Positions 1 to 10,790 of a stretch of DNA of 64,000 bases are shown here, piece by piece. The notes under the pieces were generated by a model, which did not search any database, was not told where the DNA came from, and saw nothing but the letters and a program-made list of their open reading frames with translations. The position numbers and the translations under genes are program-made. The stretch comes from Heterobilharzia americana. Its lineage: Eukaryota > Platyhelminthes > Trematoda > Strigeidida > Schistosomatidae. Where the stretch lies: the NCBI GenBank assembly GCA_944470555.2, contig OX104127.1, positions 31,077,661 to 31,141,660 of the forward strand, in the 5' to 3' direction. How positions within the stretch are numbered: the first letter of the stretch is position 1; each line of letters opens with the position of its first letter.

Positions 1-599
1 TAGTTAAAATCTATGGCTACGTGGTGATCTCAGTTTTTCGGTGACTCTCCACTTACGTCAATCCACAATGAGAGCTACTTTGGTTTCCTTGTTAGTTTTA
101 GAATAAAGAAGCAATAAGAAAATTCACAGAATAAAGAGTTCCTTTAAATTTATCACTTTAACCAACTGAATGCAGCTTTAACGTAAAACGAATTGTATGA
201 ATTAAAAAACACATAATATACTGTAAATGTTTTGAAAAAGGAATTAAAGTTGGAATAAAAATGAACAGTAAAACAAGAATGAAACATTTCACCTTGAATC
301 AGTGACAGTTAGCATCAGATTAGATTTGGTTGATTGCTGAATCGTTAACAGCCAAGAACTTTTTCACTTGACCTTTTAACAGGGAACCAAGACGTGGATA
401 GTCTTTCATTTTTTAAATCACTACTTATAATTGCTTTTATTATCTTTTTGATGAACCTTGTTTTTTCTCAGGAAGTTTAACCGTATGATTAGGCAAATGT
501 TTAGTGATTTCATACATGCTTCCTTTTAAACTCTTGTTATGGTGTATTTTCACAAATACAGTAATTATCTTAATTTTTGAAGGAAAACATTACACTCTA
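1..599. other. AT-rich sequence with no recognised feature
   Basis: No supported gene, RNA or repeat was recognised. The short open frames here show no family motif. The first recognisable element begins near position 600. Confidence 0.4.
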
Positions 600-1345
600 T
601 TCAGAGGGAAGCCCTCTACTTCACTACCTAGTAAGGTCGGTTTGTCTTTCTTCTATCTTGCTTTTCTTATGACTTACCAACATCAATTAGAGCTGACTTT
701 GTTAAGTATGCAGATGATGTAACGGTATCCATGCCGATCATCTCTTCAGGTTGTTCTCAGATCAATAACTTCATAACTGAAACTGGTCACTGGTCACTCC
801 TTGAATGGCCCCATACTCAATCCCTCCAAATGTCAGATGGTTAATTTTAGCTTAAGACATGAAAAAGATCCTTGTAAATTGCTTCAGTCTCTTCACTCTT
901 GTCTTATGGATGGCTCTGCTGTGGAGAATGTATCAAGCGTGATCCATCTTGCCTTGTGCTTTTCTTCTGATCTTTTTTGGCCACTCATATCTTACTGATT
1001 GCAGGAAAAATACTTCGGTTGACCATGCATGCTGGAAAACTTAGACCGATTGACAAAACTCAGCTTCTACTCTTATGTTCCATTAGTTCCTGTGTTTTGC
1101 TTACTGTTTCCCCTTGTTCTTTCCTGGACTACAGAAAAAGGAATACACTGTATTGCGTAAGATTTGCAGACTGCTAGTAGACCACCACTAACCTTGATGA
1201 TAAATGCGGTGGTGGATGGGCATCTGAACTCTTGTAGGCTACTGGCTAAAAACTTTTTTATCTGATAATAAGCATCCTCTGCATTCAACTACTTCTCTGT
1301 CTGTCCTTGTTGGAGGACAAGAAGCAAATATACTAAACTCCATGG
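600..1345 (+). mobile_element. Decayed CR1-like LINE fragment (reverse transcriptase to C-terminus)
   Basis: Remnant of a non-LTR retrotransposon reverse transcriptase. Frame-corrected reading gives DLPTSIRADFVKYADDVTVS, with the catalytic YADD box at 707-718. This is followed by the thumb-type stretch PSKCQMVNFSLR (about 820-860) and a C-terminal stretch near 1220-1320 containing LAKNF and HPLHST-like residues. The same order occurs in the copy at 2880-4975, so the two belong to one family. The 5' part (endonuclease and early RT motifs) is missing and several frameshifts and stops are present, so it is dead. CR1-like (SR1/Perere-type) elements are known in schistosomes. Assignment to CR1 rather than another APE-type clade is from motif style, not from a search. 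Confidence 0.6.
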
Positions 1346-2879
1346 ACTCTCAGCTGCATTCAAAAATTAAACCATACCACTTTATTTAGCTTGTATACTG
1401 TATGAAGTAAATCATGTTAGCCATAGTCTAATCAATCAACTTCACAATAGTGAACAGTTATCCTGTACATGAAGTCATTAAACCTTTTAACAATCATGTT
1501 ATCCTTTATTATGTATTATTAAACAGCACCATTTTTAATAAACATTTGAAAAATATTGTACAGTGGGTAAACTCATGGGATATCATATGCTGGGAATTAT
1601 GTTATGTAAACATAATTATGGTTTGGAATAAAGTAAATAAATTGTTATCGTTATTATTTATTATCCACTTGGTGTGCAAGAAATAATGCTTTGACAAGAA
1701 TTCCAATCCATATCTCACAATGCTATAGTTAGTTTCATGAACAGTGAACAGTTTAGAGTGACTTTAACTGTCATTGTAGATGATACCAAAATGACCAATG
1801 ATATTTTTTGAGGTGCCTAATTAAGTGGTCTCGTCAAAAACGAAGAAATTCAATTAGTTATTTCAGTAGTAATTGTAGACGGCCACAAGAAGCAAACCAC
1901 AGTTTGTAATAGGCTTTACTACTCATCAGAAACAGAAATTTATTCTGTCATATTTCCTGAGGATCAAGAAAATGCATCAAACTGCTTCTTCTGCTTCCAA
2001 GCATTTAAAAAAAGGTTTTTAGTTTTTTTGAAACAGCAACCAGTGTTTTCCTCATTTTTGACATTACTGGTGTAACCAGCTATGTGTACAGAATATACTG
2101 CCTTTCATCTGTTTTTTTAATGAAGAGCGTCGCGATATTAATGAATAGAGAACCAGTATTCATGAATTTCGTATATTAGTAACTGCTTGTTTAAATGTCT
2201 AAAACTCTATGCGTTTACATCCATCGATAAAACAAGATTTCTAGAATAAGTTGGTGGCCTGCTTGAACTCTGAACTGCCTGATTTTATGACGGGATATAT
2301 TGCATCAAATTTTTTTATATTGTTTTAACTGTTCAGTTATGTCAGCCAGTCTCACTGTACACTCTCACACGTTTTTTAAGTCATCACAACATATCGCTTT
2401 ACAAGTTGATAGGTAAATTAGGAAGAAGGACCATGTTGTATGGCGACGGGGCTCTTAAGCTTATGACTATAGGTCAAATAACTATTCTGGAAATACCACA
2501 AACTTCAGGTCGTTACCGAAGAGAGTTGATTACCTTCAGTCACTCTTGTCCACAAACGTTTATCGAAATATGGGTGTAATAATGTTGCAGAAAAACATGG
2601 CTTCATAATGTATATGATGACGATTTAGTTTGCTTAAATGGCGTCAAATTATTTCTACAGAATCGAAGCTTTTGCAAGAAGATATATGGTGGGAGTGTAG
2701 CAACATTTATCAGTGAAAACCGGTCCTCCTCCAACTATGTATGCTTTTGCTTCTCGAACAAAAAATCAGTGCGTTACCATTAAATGTCGCCTCAAACATT
2801 TGAACGAATACAAATATATATAAATAACAAACATTTATGTCACACCTGTTTGCAGTTTCTCAGATTTGTAAACTTTTGC
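1346..2879. other. Unassigned AT-rich sequence between two CR1-like copies
   Basis: About 1.5 kb with no recognised element. The open frame at 1450-1686 is low-complexity and shows no motif. Confidence 0.35.
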
Positions 2880-2910
2880 TTATAAATCCAGCGAATTCGC
2901 TGCTCCGGTC

Positions 2911-3420
2911 TTGGGTAACTCTTTGTCTATAGTCTGTGGGGATTTTAAATCATGTGACTACAGTTTTCTATCATCATTGGGTCATAAAAATATGGTTAAC
3001 GTCTCCACTCGTCCTGACAAAACCCTTGACTTAGTATTCACAAATGAACCTGGCATATATCAAGCCCGTAGATGGGCTCCACTGCTAAACTCCGACCACC
3101 GTATTGTACGTATTTTGCCTAAAGAGTACGGTAAAGTATGCAAGAAGGCTTTTGGATACCTTTCCAAGAAATTCTAGTACAGAAGTTATTCTCAAGAGAA
3201 TATATTACGTTTGAGAAGCATGCTTACAGAAGCAGATTGGGATATATTTGCTGATGGAGTTATAGCAAACACCATCAAGAATATCACAAGCCATCTCAGA
3301 TTTTGTTTCGATATTCGCTGCCCCGCTGAAACAATCAACATGAGATTCGATAAACTTTCCTCTCCTGATCTCAAAAGGCTCCGGAGAGAAAAGGAAAGGT
3401 TGTATATGGCGAGAGAATAA
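2911..3420 (+). pseudogene. CR1-like endonuclease C-terminus and linker, two in-frame stops
   Basis: The first part (88 codons) reads GDFKSCDYS, then TLDLVFTN, and PLLNSDHRIVRILPKEYG. The SDH triplet at 3091-3099 is the catalytic Ser-Asp-His end motif of APE-type endonucleases, which nick target DNA to prime reverse transcription. In the usual GDFN motif the Asn is replaced by Lys. A TAG at 3175-3177 interrupts the frame, which then continues in the same register from 3178 to a TAA at 3418-3420. The continuation (LTEADWDIFADGVIAN) resembles the basic linker upstream of the RT in CR1 elements. Non-functional. Confidence 0.65.
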
Positions 3421-4037
3421 CCTGGCGTTAGAAGACTTAACAGCCTAACTAAGTCTGAAATATAACTTCTGAATACTATTTACGACCAGAAGGTTATATC
3501 GTGTAAGAACTCTTCTAATGTATGGAAATTATTTGAAGAGCTTACTGGTAGGAAACAGATAACTAAAGAAGCTTGTTCGGATGTCTGCGCGTTAAACAAG
3601 TCATTCATAAGTCAGCAAGCTGATTTCACCCTTCCTAATGTCCAAAGTCAAGTGGATAGATGTTTTCCTGGTTTCGTTGTTGATTTTGTAATACACATGA
3701 TGTATACAAATGTCTTAAATCCTTGAATCAATCCTAAAGCTTAGGTCTTGACGGTGTTTCTAGGATTATGCTTTTTCTAAGAACACAATACCTGCTGCTT
3801 GGAAGGAGATCAAAGTCGTACCTGTGCCCAGGCCATCTTCTGCATAAGATGTTACTTTTCGACCCATCACTGTAACTGTCCCTTTTCTGAAGACAATGGA
3901 GAAACGACTTCTCCTTATAAGTGACCCCTCACTGATGGTTTGCAGAGATCCAAAACAATTTGCTGACAAACACAGAAGAAGTACTTTAGATGCAGCTACT
4001 GTCTTGCATCATAACATGTTTTCTAGTCTAGACATAG

Positions 4038-4624
4038 GTGTGTAAGTATATTCCTTTTGCCTTTTTGGATTACTCATCAGCCTATGACTCTCTTCTCAGA
4101 CCACTCCGGTTAACTAACCTTACCATAGCTCAGACACAGCCGTGGGTTACAAAGCTGGTTCATTCTTATTTTTCTGAAAGGAAACAGTATACTGTCTATA
4201 AAGAGAGGCATTGCATGACATTGCTTACTGAAGCTGGTGTACCTCAACGTACTGTACTTTCTCCTTTCCCATTCTACCTTATTCTCTTGAAACTAACTTT
4301 ATTAGGTATGTTGATGACCTGACGGTGTCTATTCCAGTTAACTCTCATTTAGATTGCTCTGAATTCAATGGATTATTGTCTCTGACTGACCAGCAGCCTC
4401 TCTTAAATGGTCTCAAGTTAAATCTTTCTAAATGTAAGACTGTTAATTTTAGCCTCAGGCGTAAAGAACATTTGTGTAAACTGCTCAGGTATCATGATGC
4501 CTGTTGGACTGATGGCATTTATGCAGTCAGGGAGTCGAGTATTAACTATCTTTCGTTGAATTTTACTTCTGATCTTTGTTGGTCGTCTCATATCTTGTTG
4601 ACTTGTAAGAAAATCTTTCATTAA
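4038..4624 (+). pseudogene. CR1-like reverse transcriptase core, frameshifted
   Basis: Two overlapping frames together hold RT motifs in order. Motif A is FLDYSSAYDSL (about 4062-4094), which normally contributes the first catalytic Asp. Motif B is GVPQRTVLSPF (about 4236-4270), where the usual Gly after Gln is Arg. Motif C is YVDD at 4307-4318. After a frame change comes LNLSKCKTVNFSLRRK and a C-terminal stretch that continues past the second frame's stop. Motif order and spacing fit a non-LTR RT. The frameshift before motif C and the substitution in motif B make it inactive. Confidence 0.65.
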
Positions 4625-4975
4625 ACGTATTACATAAAGGAACTGAGGCTCTTCGGTATAACTCAACTCCTACTTTTGCAATTTATTAACTCTTGCATTT
4701 CTCCTATTCTCTATTCTCTGTCGTTTCCAATTGATCTTACTTGGTCTTCTGAAAAAGGACTATGTTAGGCTTTGGAAGCCGTCAGTAGGGTGAGTGCTTT
4801 GTCGCTGGCTCAAGTGATCAACACTGTAGTTGAGAGATGTTTAAATTCTAGCAAACGACTAGCTACAGCCACTTTAACTGACACTGAGCATCCACTTCAT
4901 TCACAGCTGTTTCCTTGTATCTCCTTATGGTGAGAGGACAAGAAAAAACTACATAAAACTGTACGCTCGTACAGA

Positions 4976-5339
4976 TAAGTACAAGAATTCTAATATACCT
5001 TACCTAGCACGCATATTATGTGAGGAGAAAACTGTTAGAATAGAACTCACATACCAACTTTGTAACAGCTAACAGTCTCATTTAAATAATTTAACTGACT
5101 ATGTAAAATGATCTCGTTTTTAATATTATTCATATTGTCTGAACCGTGTAATGTATTTGCGCAACACATTTCGAAATATTTGATCACATACGTACTTGTC
5201 ATAAGTATTTATATAAAAACTCATGAAGATAAGGGGTGAGAAAATAAAAAGGGGTCAGGTAGGAAGGCTGACTTAAAGGCCGAATAACAATGAAAATCAA
5301 TAGAGCGAAAAAATGATAGTACATCGAACTTGGTTTCCA
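4976..5339. other. Unassigned AT-rich gap
   Basis: Nothing recognised. It may hold the 3' untranslated parts of the converging CR1-like element (plus strand) and PLE (minus strand), but no boundary sequence is visible. Confidence 0.35.
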
Positions 5340-6715
5340 ATGGTTGAATTTAACAAGGAAGATTCAATGTGACAACAAATTATTTATGAACACATAAAGG
5401 TGGTTTCAACTTCCCAAATAGCTAAGGCTTCAACAAATCTCAGGACCCCTTCCTAACATGTTTTGTACAAAGATGTAAAGTAAGTAGCCACATCAATCTT
5501 GTGACCTGTCTCAACGATATGTTTGGCGATCGAAGAGCTTGGACTTCTGCTACCAACATTAATGGGTTCAGGTGATTTAATTTGCTTCCGAAGCCACTTT
5601 AGAATATGTGCCGAGGTCCTTAATGCATGGATCTATTATTCCTCCCTATGTATGTGTCACCACACGTACATTTGAATTGGTAGATACAATGAGATGTGAC
5701 ATTATCGTTCACATGCTGTGGGGGTTTGGGTTAATTTACGGGCCTCGTGGTTTCGATTACTCGAACCCTGACTGCATATTAAGTCCTTCTAACAGCAGAG
5801 TTAAGTCTCTGCTTAAGGATTGCACTCTGAGAGTCACCTTTGTACGGAAAGCTGATGAAGACATCCTTCTTTGGGACTGACTGATGTTCTAGTTTTGACG
5901 CTCTGCTAGTTTTGTTCTGCCTGATAAATGTTGATGGGTAGTTATTTTCCAACAAAATATCGGTCATTGTCCCTCTTTCATCTTTTAAGGTATCCTCGGT
6001 GCATATTCGTTGAATTCTGCTGAATAAGCACCTTACTAACGTTCGCTTGTACTGAACTGGGCAAAAGCCATGGTAATTCAGATATTGCCCTGTCCATACA
6101 GGTTTTCTGTAGATAGATCGTTTTATGGATCCATCCTGCCTCTGATTAATGAGTGTGTCGAAAAATGGCAAGCAATCATCTTCCTTTTCTACCTATATCA
6201 AGGGTATGCTGTTCTGTACTTCGTTCAGTCGGTTTAGAATTGAAGTAGCCTGATTTGAGTTTAACAAATAGTCAGGATATCATCAACGTATCTTCGATAC
6301 AGATGGGCTTGGTCCATTAAGTTCTCGGCTACGTTCTCAACGTGTGACATAAATATGTCGGCTATGAGGGGACCTAAAGGACTTCCCATAACCACCATCA
6401 ACCTGGTGGAAATGTTCGCCTTCAAAGGTGAATTTAATATTGTTTGTGCTTAAAAGTAACAGCTGTTTTAGGTGATCCAAAGAAATGGGTATCGGAAACT
6501 TATGCACAGAAATATAACCACATAAAGTGTCAATAGTCTTGACCAAAGGGACATTGGTAAATAACGAGTTAACATCAAATGAACACATAAATTTACTCTT
6601 TAGGTTGACATGCTTAAGGCATTTGATTACTTCAAATGTATCTTTTAAGGAATACTTACAAAACTGCTTCTTAATGGGATCCAATAACTACACTAGCCAT
6701 AGGGCAAGCTTATGC
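5340..6715 (-). mobile_element. Penelope-like element with RT and GIY-YIG endonuclease, 5'-truncated
   Basis: Minus-strand PLE running from 6715 down to about 5340. PLEs combine a telomerase-like reverse transcriptase with a GIY-YIG endonuclease. The order here is an N-terminal segment reading LLDPIKKQFCKYSLKD (about 6660-6700), RT motif A (SFDVNSLFTNVPL), motif B (GSPLGPLIADIFM), motif C (YVDD at 6279-6290), a linker (GSIKRSIYRKPVWTGQYLN), the endonuclease core CTCGDTYIGR at 5641-5670, and a C-terminal HIVETGHKID near 5500-5530. The last coding-like residues fall near 5390. The 5' end stops abruptly near 6712 with no upstream PLE sequence. Confidence 0.8.
5779..6684 (-). pseudogene. PLE reverse transcriptase, broken into two main frames
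   Basis: Two open pieces, 6337-6684 (115 codons) and 5779-6171 (130 codons), are parts of one PLE protein. The first holds motif A (FDVNSLFTN) and LKQLLLLSTNNIKFTFEG, and goes out of frame just before motif B, where a CAT-codon slip gives SFRSPHSRH instead of GSPLGPLIADI. The second starts MPFFDTLINQRQDGS and includes SIYRKPVWTGQYLN and a C-X2-RT-like QYKRTLVRCLFSRIQRIC stretch. The intervening part (about 6180-6336) still encodes RRYVDDIL before a stop. Catalytic Asp residues survive, but the protein cannot be made in one piece. Confidence 0.75.
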
Positions 6716-6857
6716 GGTGGCGACTTACACATTGACATTATGGATTAGGGTTAGGGAACTAATTGTTTTAAATTCTTCATATTCATTGAATTTTTATAAC
6801 ACAATTCGAAATGTTCTAAGTGAGTATAAACATACATATATTTTGGAAGATGTAATC

Positions 6858-7060
6858 ATCATAGAGCGATATCAGTTGGGCAACCATTGAAAGTCTGGGA
6901 GTACTAGACAGCTGTTTCGTCAGTATGGGACTCCTCTGAAGCACACAACTACAACTCAGCTAGGGATCGGCCTCAGGACCTTCAGCCTTCACGGCGAACG
7001 CTTTAACCACTCAGCCACTAGGTCGGTTTCTTCAGTGGTTCACAATTTTTCCAACTTCTG
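6858..7060 (-). mobile_element. tRNA-headed SINE with degenerate hammerhead tail (left arm of palindrome)
   Basis: Read on the minus strand it begins with a tRNA-like head (A-box-like TGGCTGAGTGGTTAAAGC, then a B-box-like segment), followed by a hammerhead-like core (GAGGAGTCCCATACTGACGA then AAC) and a tail ending near CAACTGAT. This matches the Sm-alpha type of schistosome SINE. It is an imperfect inverted copy of 7109-7310. The hammerhead CUGANGA box is mutated, so self-cleavage is doubtful. Confidence 0.65.
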
Positions 7061-7108
7061 ATGCTGACTGAAGACCTTGGATGATAGTCGCGCTATACTG
7101 TGAATTAA

Positions 7109-7310
7109 CAGAAGTTGGGAATTGTGAACCACTGAAGAAACCGACCTAGTGGCTGAATGGTTAAAGCGTTCGCCGTGAAAGCTGAAGGTGCTGAGTTCGG
7201 TCCCCAGGCGGGTGGTGGGTGCGTACTTGTGAGGAGTCCCATACTGACGAAACAGCTGTCTAGTACTCCCATATTTTCAATGGTTGCCTAACTGATGTCA
7301 GTTCATGATG
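7109..7310 (+). mobile_element. tRNA-headed SINE with degenerate hammerhead tail (right arm of palindrome)
   Basis: The tRNA-like head is at about 7145-7205, with an A-box-like TGGCTGAATGGTTAAAGC and a B-box-like GAGTTCGGTCCCC. The hammerhead-like segment at about 7228-7252 keeps GAC-GAAA but has GTGAGGA in place of CUGANGA. The tail ends with CTGATGTCAGTTCATGATG, shared with other copies in the window (near 19700, 39480 and 53570). It pairs with 6858-7060 across a loop of about 48 bases. Confidence 0.65.
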
Positions 7311-7590
7311 AAAACTACTTCTAAACTAAAAATCCCCATATATCTCAACAATACAAAACACTTTCAGTTTATTCCAGTTAAATTTTCACATTCATATTAC
7401 CTTATCCTTTGATTATTTATTAATTGTACCTTGTTTTCACCCCTTTTTAATCTGTATATGCCATATAAAGTACTTAACCCTCTTTGTTATCACTCAACCC
7501 TTACGTCATCAACTAGCAACATTACTTACAGTAACTATGGCCAACATTATTCTTATAACCACCATTATTGTTATTTGAACCCCCCCTTCA

Positions 7591-7618
7591 CATATATATA
7601 TATATATAGATATATATG
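7591..7618. repeat. TA microsatellite
   Basis: Simple AT alternation with one interruption (TATATAGATATATAT). It sits in an otherwise unassigned gap (7311-7764). Confidence 0.85.
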
Positions 7619-7764
7619 TAAACTTTGTCAGTGGATTGGTAAAGAGTCAAATTTTAATTATAATTCCATACCCATTCTAAAGTGCATTCGCCGTATATTC
7701 TGGCTATTCATATGTTAACGAAATCGAGAAGAATATTCTTCGTTCTTATTTGACTCTTGATTAT

Positions 7765-7880
7765 TTGCACTGGGTGATGATTGAAGGTGGGATGAAAATC
7801 TGAACCGCGGCCGGATTCGAATCAGTGACCACTGGGTTACCGGCCTGGTACTCTGCCAACTGGGCTACGAGGTGCCACTG
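7765..7880 (-). mobile_element. tRNA-derived SINE unit (first of a tandem pair)
   Basis: On the minus strand it reads GTAGCCCAGTTGGCAGAGTA (A-box region), then GATTCGAATCC (B-box region), then a non-tRNA tail starting GGCCGCGGTTCAGATTTTCA. A clear tRNA-like start joined to a non-tRNA tail marks a SINE rather than a working tRNA. Related units lie at 8070-8182, 33500-33595 and probably 31518-31605. Confidence 0.65.
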
Positions 7881-8069
7881 CTGACCAGAGTTTAATTTCG
7901 CTCCAGTCACCATGTGAATTCCTGACGCGTTACTACTGCTTGATCGTATTTACACTGGCTGCCTAGTCAGGACTTCTCATCCCAATCCAAATCTAATTGA
8001 ATCAGAGAGGGGGAGTATCATATTGATTATCATTTGACTATCTGAGATAGCAGCCGAAGTTTGGCAGAC

Positions 8070-8182
8070 TAGTATTTGTACTGGGTGACGACTGAAGGTG
8101 AGATGAAAATCTGGACAGCGGCCAGATTCGAACTAGCGAACACCGGGTTACTGATCCGATGCTCTACCAGCTGAGCTAGTTA
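8070..8182 (-). mobile_element. tRNA-derived SINE unit (second of a tandem pair)
   Basis: Minus-strand copy of the 7765-7880 unit: TAGCTCAGCTGGTAGAGCAT, then TAGTTCGAATCTGGCCGCTG, then the TCCAGATTTTCATCTCACC tail. The two heads are about 305 bases apart in the same orientation, so 7881-8069 is probably the rest of the tail of the upstream unit (8070-8182). Confidence 0.65.
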
Positions 8183-8191
8183 TTTGATTAC

Positions 8192-8560
8192 CTACTTTCT
8201 GTGTATTATGATAGGCGTTGACTGAAAAATTAGGTGGACAGGGACAGACATGATCAAAATAGGATTTGGCGTTACAACGTAGTGGTTCAATCTTCGGTAC
8301 TTCATAACACACATCAACTGCGAAAGCGCTGAGATGAATGATAAGAAAATCAAAAAGAAAGCAGTCAAAAATGGTAGAAAGGAGTCAACTGAAAAGAATG
8401 AGAAATGAGAAAAAATTGAATTGTGCATACATCTACACCACTGAGATCGATTCTGAGCTATGTTATCTAAGGTTTTGTAACCATTGATTTCTGTTATCAC
8501 ACGGATCTCAACCAGAAAGTCTAAAGTTTCCTATACAGTTCAAGTAAACAGGTAAAGATT
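8192..8560 (-). mobile_element. 3' tail of a non-LTR retrotransposon (NIAQNRSQW C-terminus)
   Basis: The minus strand encodes RNQWLQNL in one frame, then after a one-base slip LDNIAQNRSQWCRCMH. This is the C-terminal signature seen more fully at 31930-32695 (WLETL then ITQNQKRWRSCC). The rest of the open frame (about 80 codons) is hydrophobic, serine-rich and probably 3' untranslated sequence. The upstream RT is absent, so this is a heavily 5'-truncated insertion. Confidence 0.55.
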
Positions 8561-9689
8561 TCATACACTAGGGTCATGTTTTGTTTTGACTACTTTCAAC
8601 CTTCTTTGAGTCGAAATGTACATCGACCAGTACTGTGAGTTCATCATTAAGTTAAAATGTAGAAATTAACAATAATTTGACGCAGATAAATTAACAATGT
8701 AGTAGAGAAAAGAAATCATATATCTCCTTTATGTAAAGCACCTGTGACACAGTTACATGCAAAGGTAAGCTACAGCGTTTAAATTTCGAGCGAATCCAGT
8801 TTGATCGTTTTGCTTTGTTAAAACTTGTGACGTTGCTTTCATGTTTGGTTGATGTGGTTTTTGTACAGGATTACAACGATATTTAACGAAAATACCTTTC
8901 AGTAGTCCTTGAAATGTAGTTCTATCCTTATTACTGTTATGAATCTCTACGCCATTTCGAAACTAGTCAAACTACGAAACTTCTTGTGATACTGAAGAAA
9001 GAATAGATTTTATTTAAAGTGCTTCAGTGCAGTCGAATAATACTGTAAATCTTCATTAGGAACTTAAATGTTTCGAAGAGTAATGTACCAATAATGAGTG
9101 ATCCCCAGTTTTGTGCAATATTACCAGAAGTAATTTCATAAACAAGTGTTTTCTGCAAAAGTTTTATCTATAGAATAAAAAGCGTTTATCAGTTTTATTT
9201 TTCCATTAATCATCTAAATGTCCGAGGATTGTTTATTGAAAGATAATAAACCGTTCAGATCAAAGTTGTTTAATATCACTGTTCAATGGTTTCAACAAAT
9301 TTTCTCAGACTACTTAAATAATGAATAAATAACTGGTTAACTTGTACTGCCAAGAGAAGATAAACAATAGTCATTTAAAAAATGGATAAGAAGTAGTTGC
9401 CTGCAAGTGAATATCTTAAAATTTCGATTCATGAGAAGGCGCCAGTATAAAAGGCGGCTGAATTAAGTATTTGCATGTTTTGTAGTAAAAGCTGAAAATG
9501 TATTAGGGTTTTACGTTTGTGTTCATAATATTATTTGAAGAGTATCTTATCTTACTTTGGCATGTACCTGCACATATGTGTGTGTAAGTTTGTCGACGTA
9601 CTAGAGTTGGAAAGTACCTTTGCTGATATGATTAGGCCTTTTTTCTTTTGTGAACACATTCATTTATTCTCTAGGTATATAAGTGGATT
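8561..9689. other. Unassigned AT-rich gap
   Basis: About 1.1 kb with no recognised gene or repeat. Open frames are short and without motifs. Confidence 0.35.
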
Positions 9690-10790
9690 TTCTCTTCTAA
9701 GAAATTGATAACAACAGCATTCATATCACTGAAGATAACAGAGTTTACCGGAGATTTTTTACCACAAATTAGGTGGTATTTGGCCACGTGTAAAATTAGT
9801 CCAATAACTTTGACTGGAAAATTAGTGGTAGAAAATGTAGAAAATAAACAACAAGAATTACTTATGCTGGATTCCAGAATAAAAAGAAGGACACACGGTT
9901 GTTCGGATACTACCGCTTACAGAAAACTGAAATGTTCTAACATATATCTGGACTTTAGGCCATCTCATCTAATGTCAGTCGAGGCAGGTTCAATCAAATG
10001 TTCAAATGATAGAGCTAAAAATCTCAGTAGTCACCGTAAGGATTTAAACAAGTAACTGAAGCATATAAAAGAAGAGTTCATAACTAATAATTATCCTCTA
10101 CCATTTATTCAGGAATTCGTGCGAGCACATAAGAAACGAGGTAATAACAAGAATACGAATAATAATGACACCACAAGCATAAGAGTTCAAAGCCTCCATT
10201 GTGTTGCAATATAAGGAAGGAATGTCAGAAACTTTAAGTATAATTCTTAATAAAGGTGGAATAAAGGTGGCATATAAACCTACAAACTCACTCAGAGATT
10301 TGTTTTATCAGCCTAAGGATCCGATAGAACCAATTAAGTGAAATAATCTAATTCATCAAACTTCATGCAGTGACTGCGAGGTTAAACTAGCCAGTCGACG
10401 TCATTTATATTGGTGGAACATAGGAATCTAACCACTTTTAGAATGACAGAGCCAAACAAGACCAGTAATCTAGAAAAAAGCTCGATATGTACATTGACAA
10501 ACAACCACACAATACGGTAGGCTAAAACCGCTGTACTGAGTACTGAATGTTTGTTCATCTAATCAACACCCAATACATGTAAATAGGAATGATGCAACAT
10601 TTGTACCAGAGGTGTAGAGGATTTTACTATCAATTAAAGCAAAGAATCTGTGGATTATAAAAATTAGTTGTTGAAACTAGTGTAATTACACTGATATGAT
10701 TACGAGCAATAATCTATGCTTGAAACGTCATCAAGTAAATAATACCATATCATGGTGTGCTGTATACCAGATTAACGAATCTAATCTAAA
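9690..10790 (+). mobile_element. Penelope-like element, C-terminal half with GIY-YIG remnant and 3' segment
   Basis: Plus-strand PLE. The PLE linker signature appears as SNIYLDFRPSHLMSV and DRAKNLSSHRKDLNK (about 9935-10052). After an in-frame TAA (10053-10055) it continues as LKHIKEEFITNNYPLPFIQE. A later frame gives YKEGMSETLSIILNKGGIK and AYKPTNSLRDLFYQPKDPIE (about 10210-10340), then a degraded endonuclease core reading VIYIGGT near 10405. The 3' segment at about 10690-10780 also occurs at 33650-33745 and 58150-58262 without coding sequence. The RT catalytic region is not visible, so the copy is 5'-truncated. Confidence 0.72.
9705..10055 (+). pseudogene. PLE protein fragment (post-RT linker)
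   Basis: 116 codons open from 9705 to a TAA at 10053-10055. The second half aligns by eye with the region of PLE proteins between RT and GIY-YIG (IYLDFRPSHLMSV, DRAKNLSSHRKDLN). The first half (to about residue 50) is less clear. The stop is a point mutation, because the same frame continues in PLE-like sequence for another 45 or so codons. No start codon is implied: the ATG at 9705 is incidental. Confidence 0.6.

Larger units (their letters stand above)
2880..4975 (+). mobile_element. CR1-like LINE, 5'-truncated (endonuclease C-half, RT, C-terminus)
   Basis: About 2.1 kb of a non-LTR retrotransposon in coding order. It starts inside the APE-type endonuclease, passes through an inter-domain region (3211-3720), reverse transcriptase (about 3930-4620) and a C-terminal stretch (to about 4940) shared with the copy at 600-1345. 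The upstream half of the endonuclease is not visible, consistent with 5' truncation during reverse transcription. The reading frame stays largely in register from 2911 to 3600 apart from in-frame stops, then shifts several times. No clear 3' tail or target-site duplication could be recognised. Confidence 0.7.
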
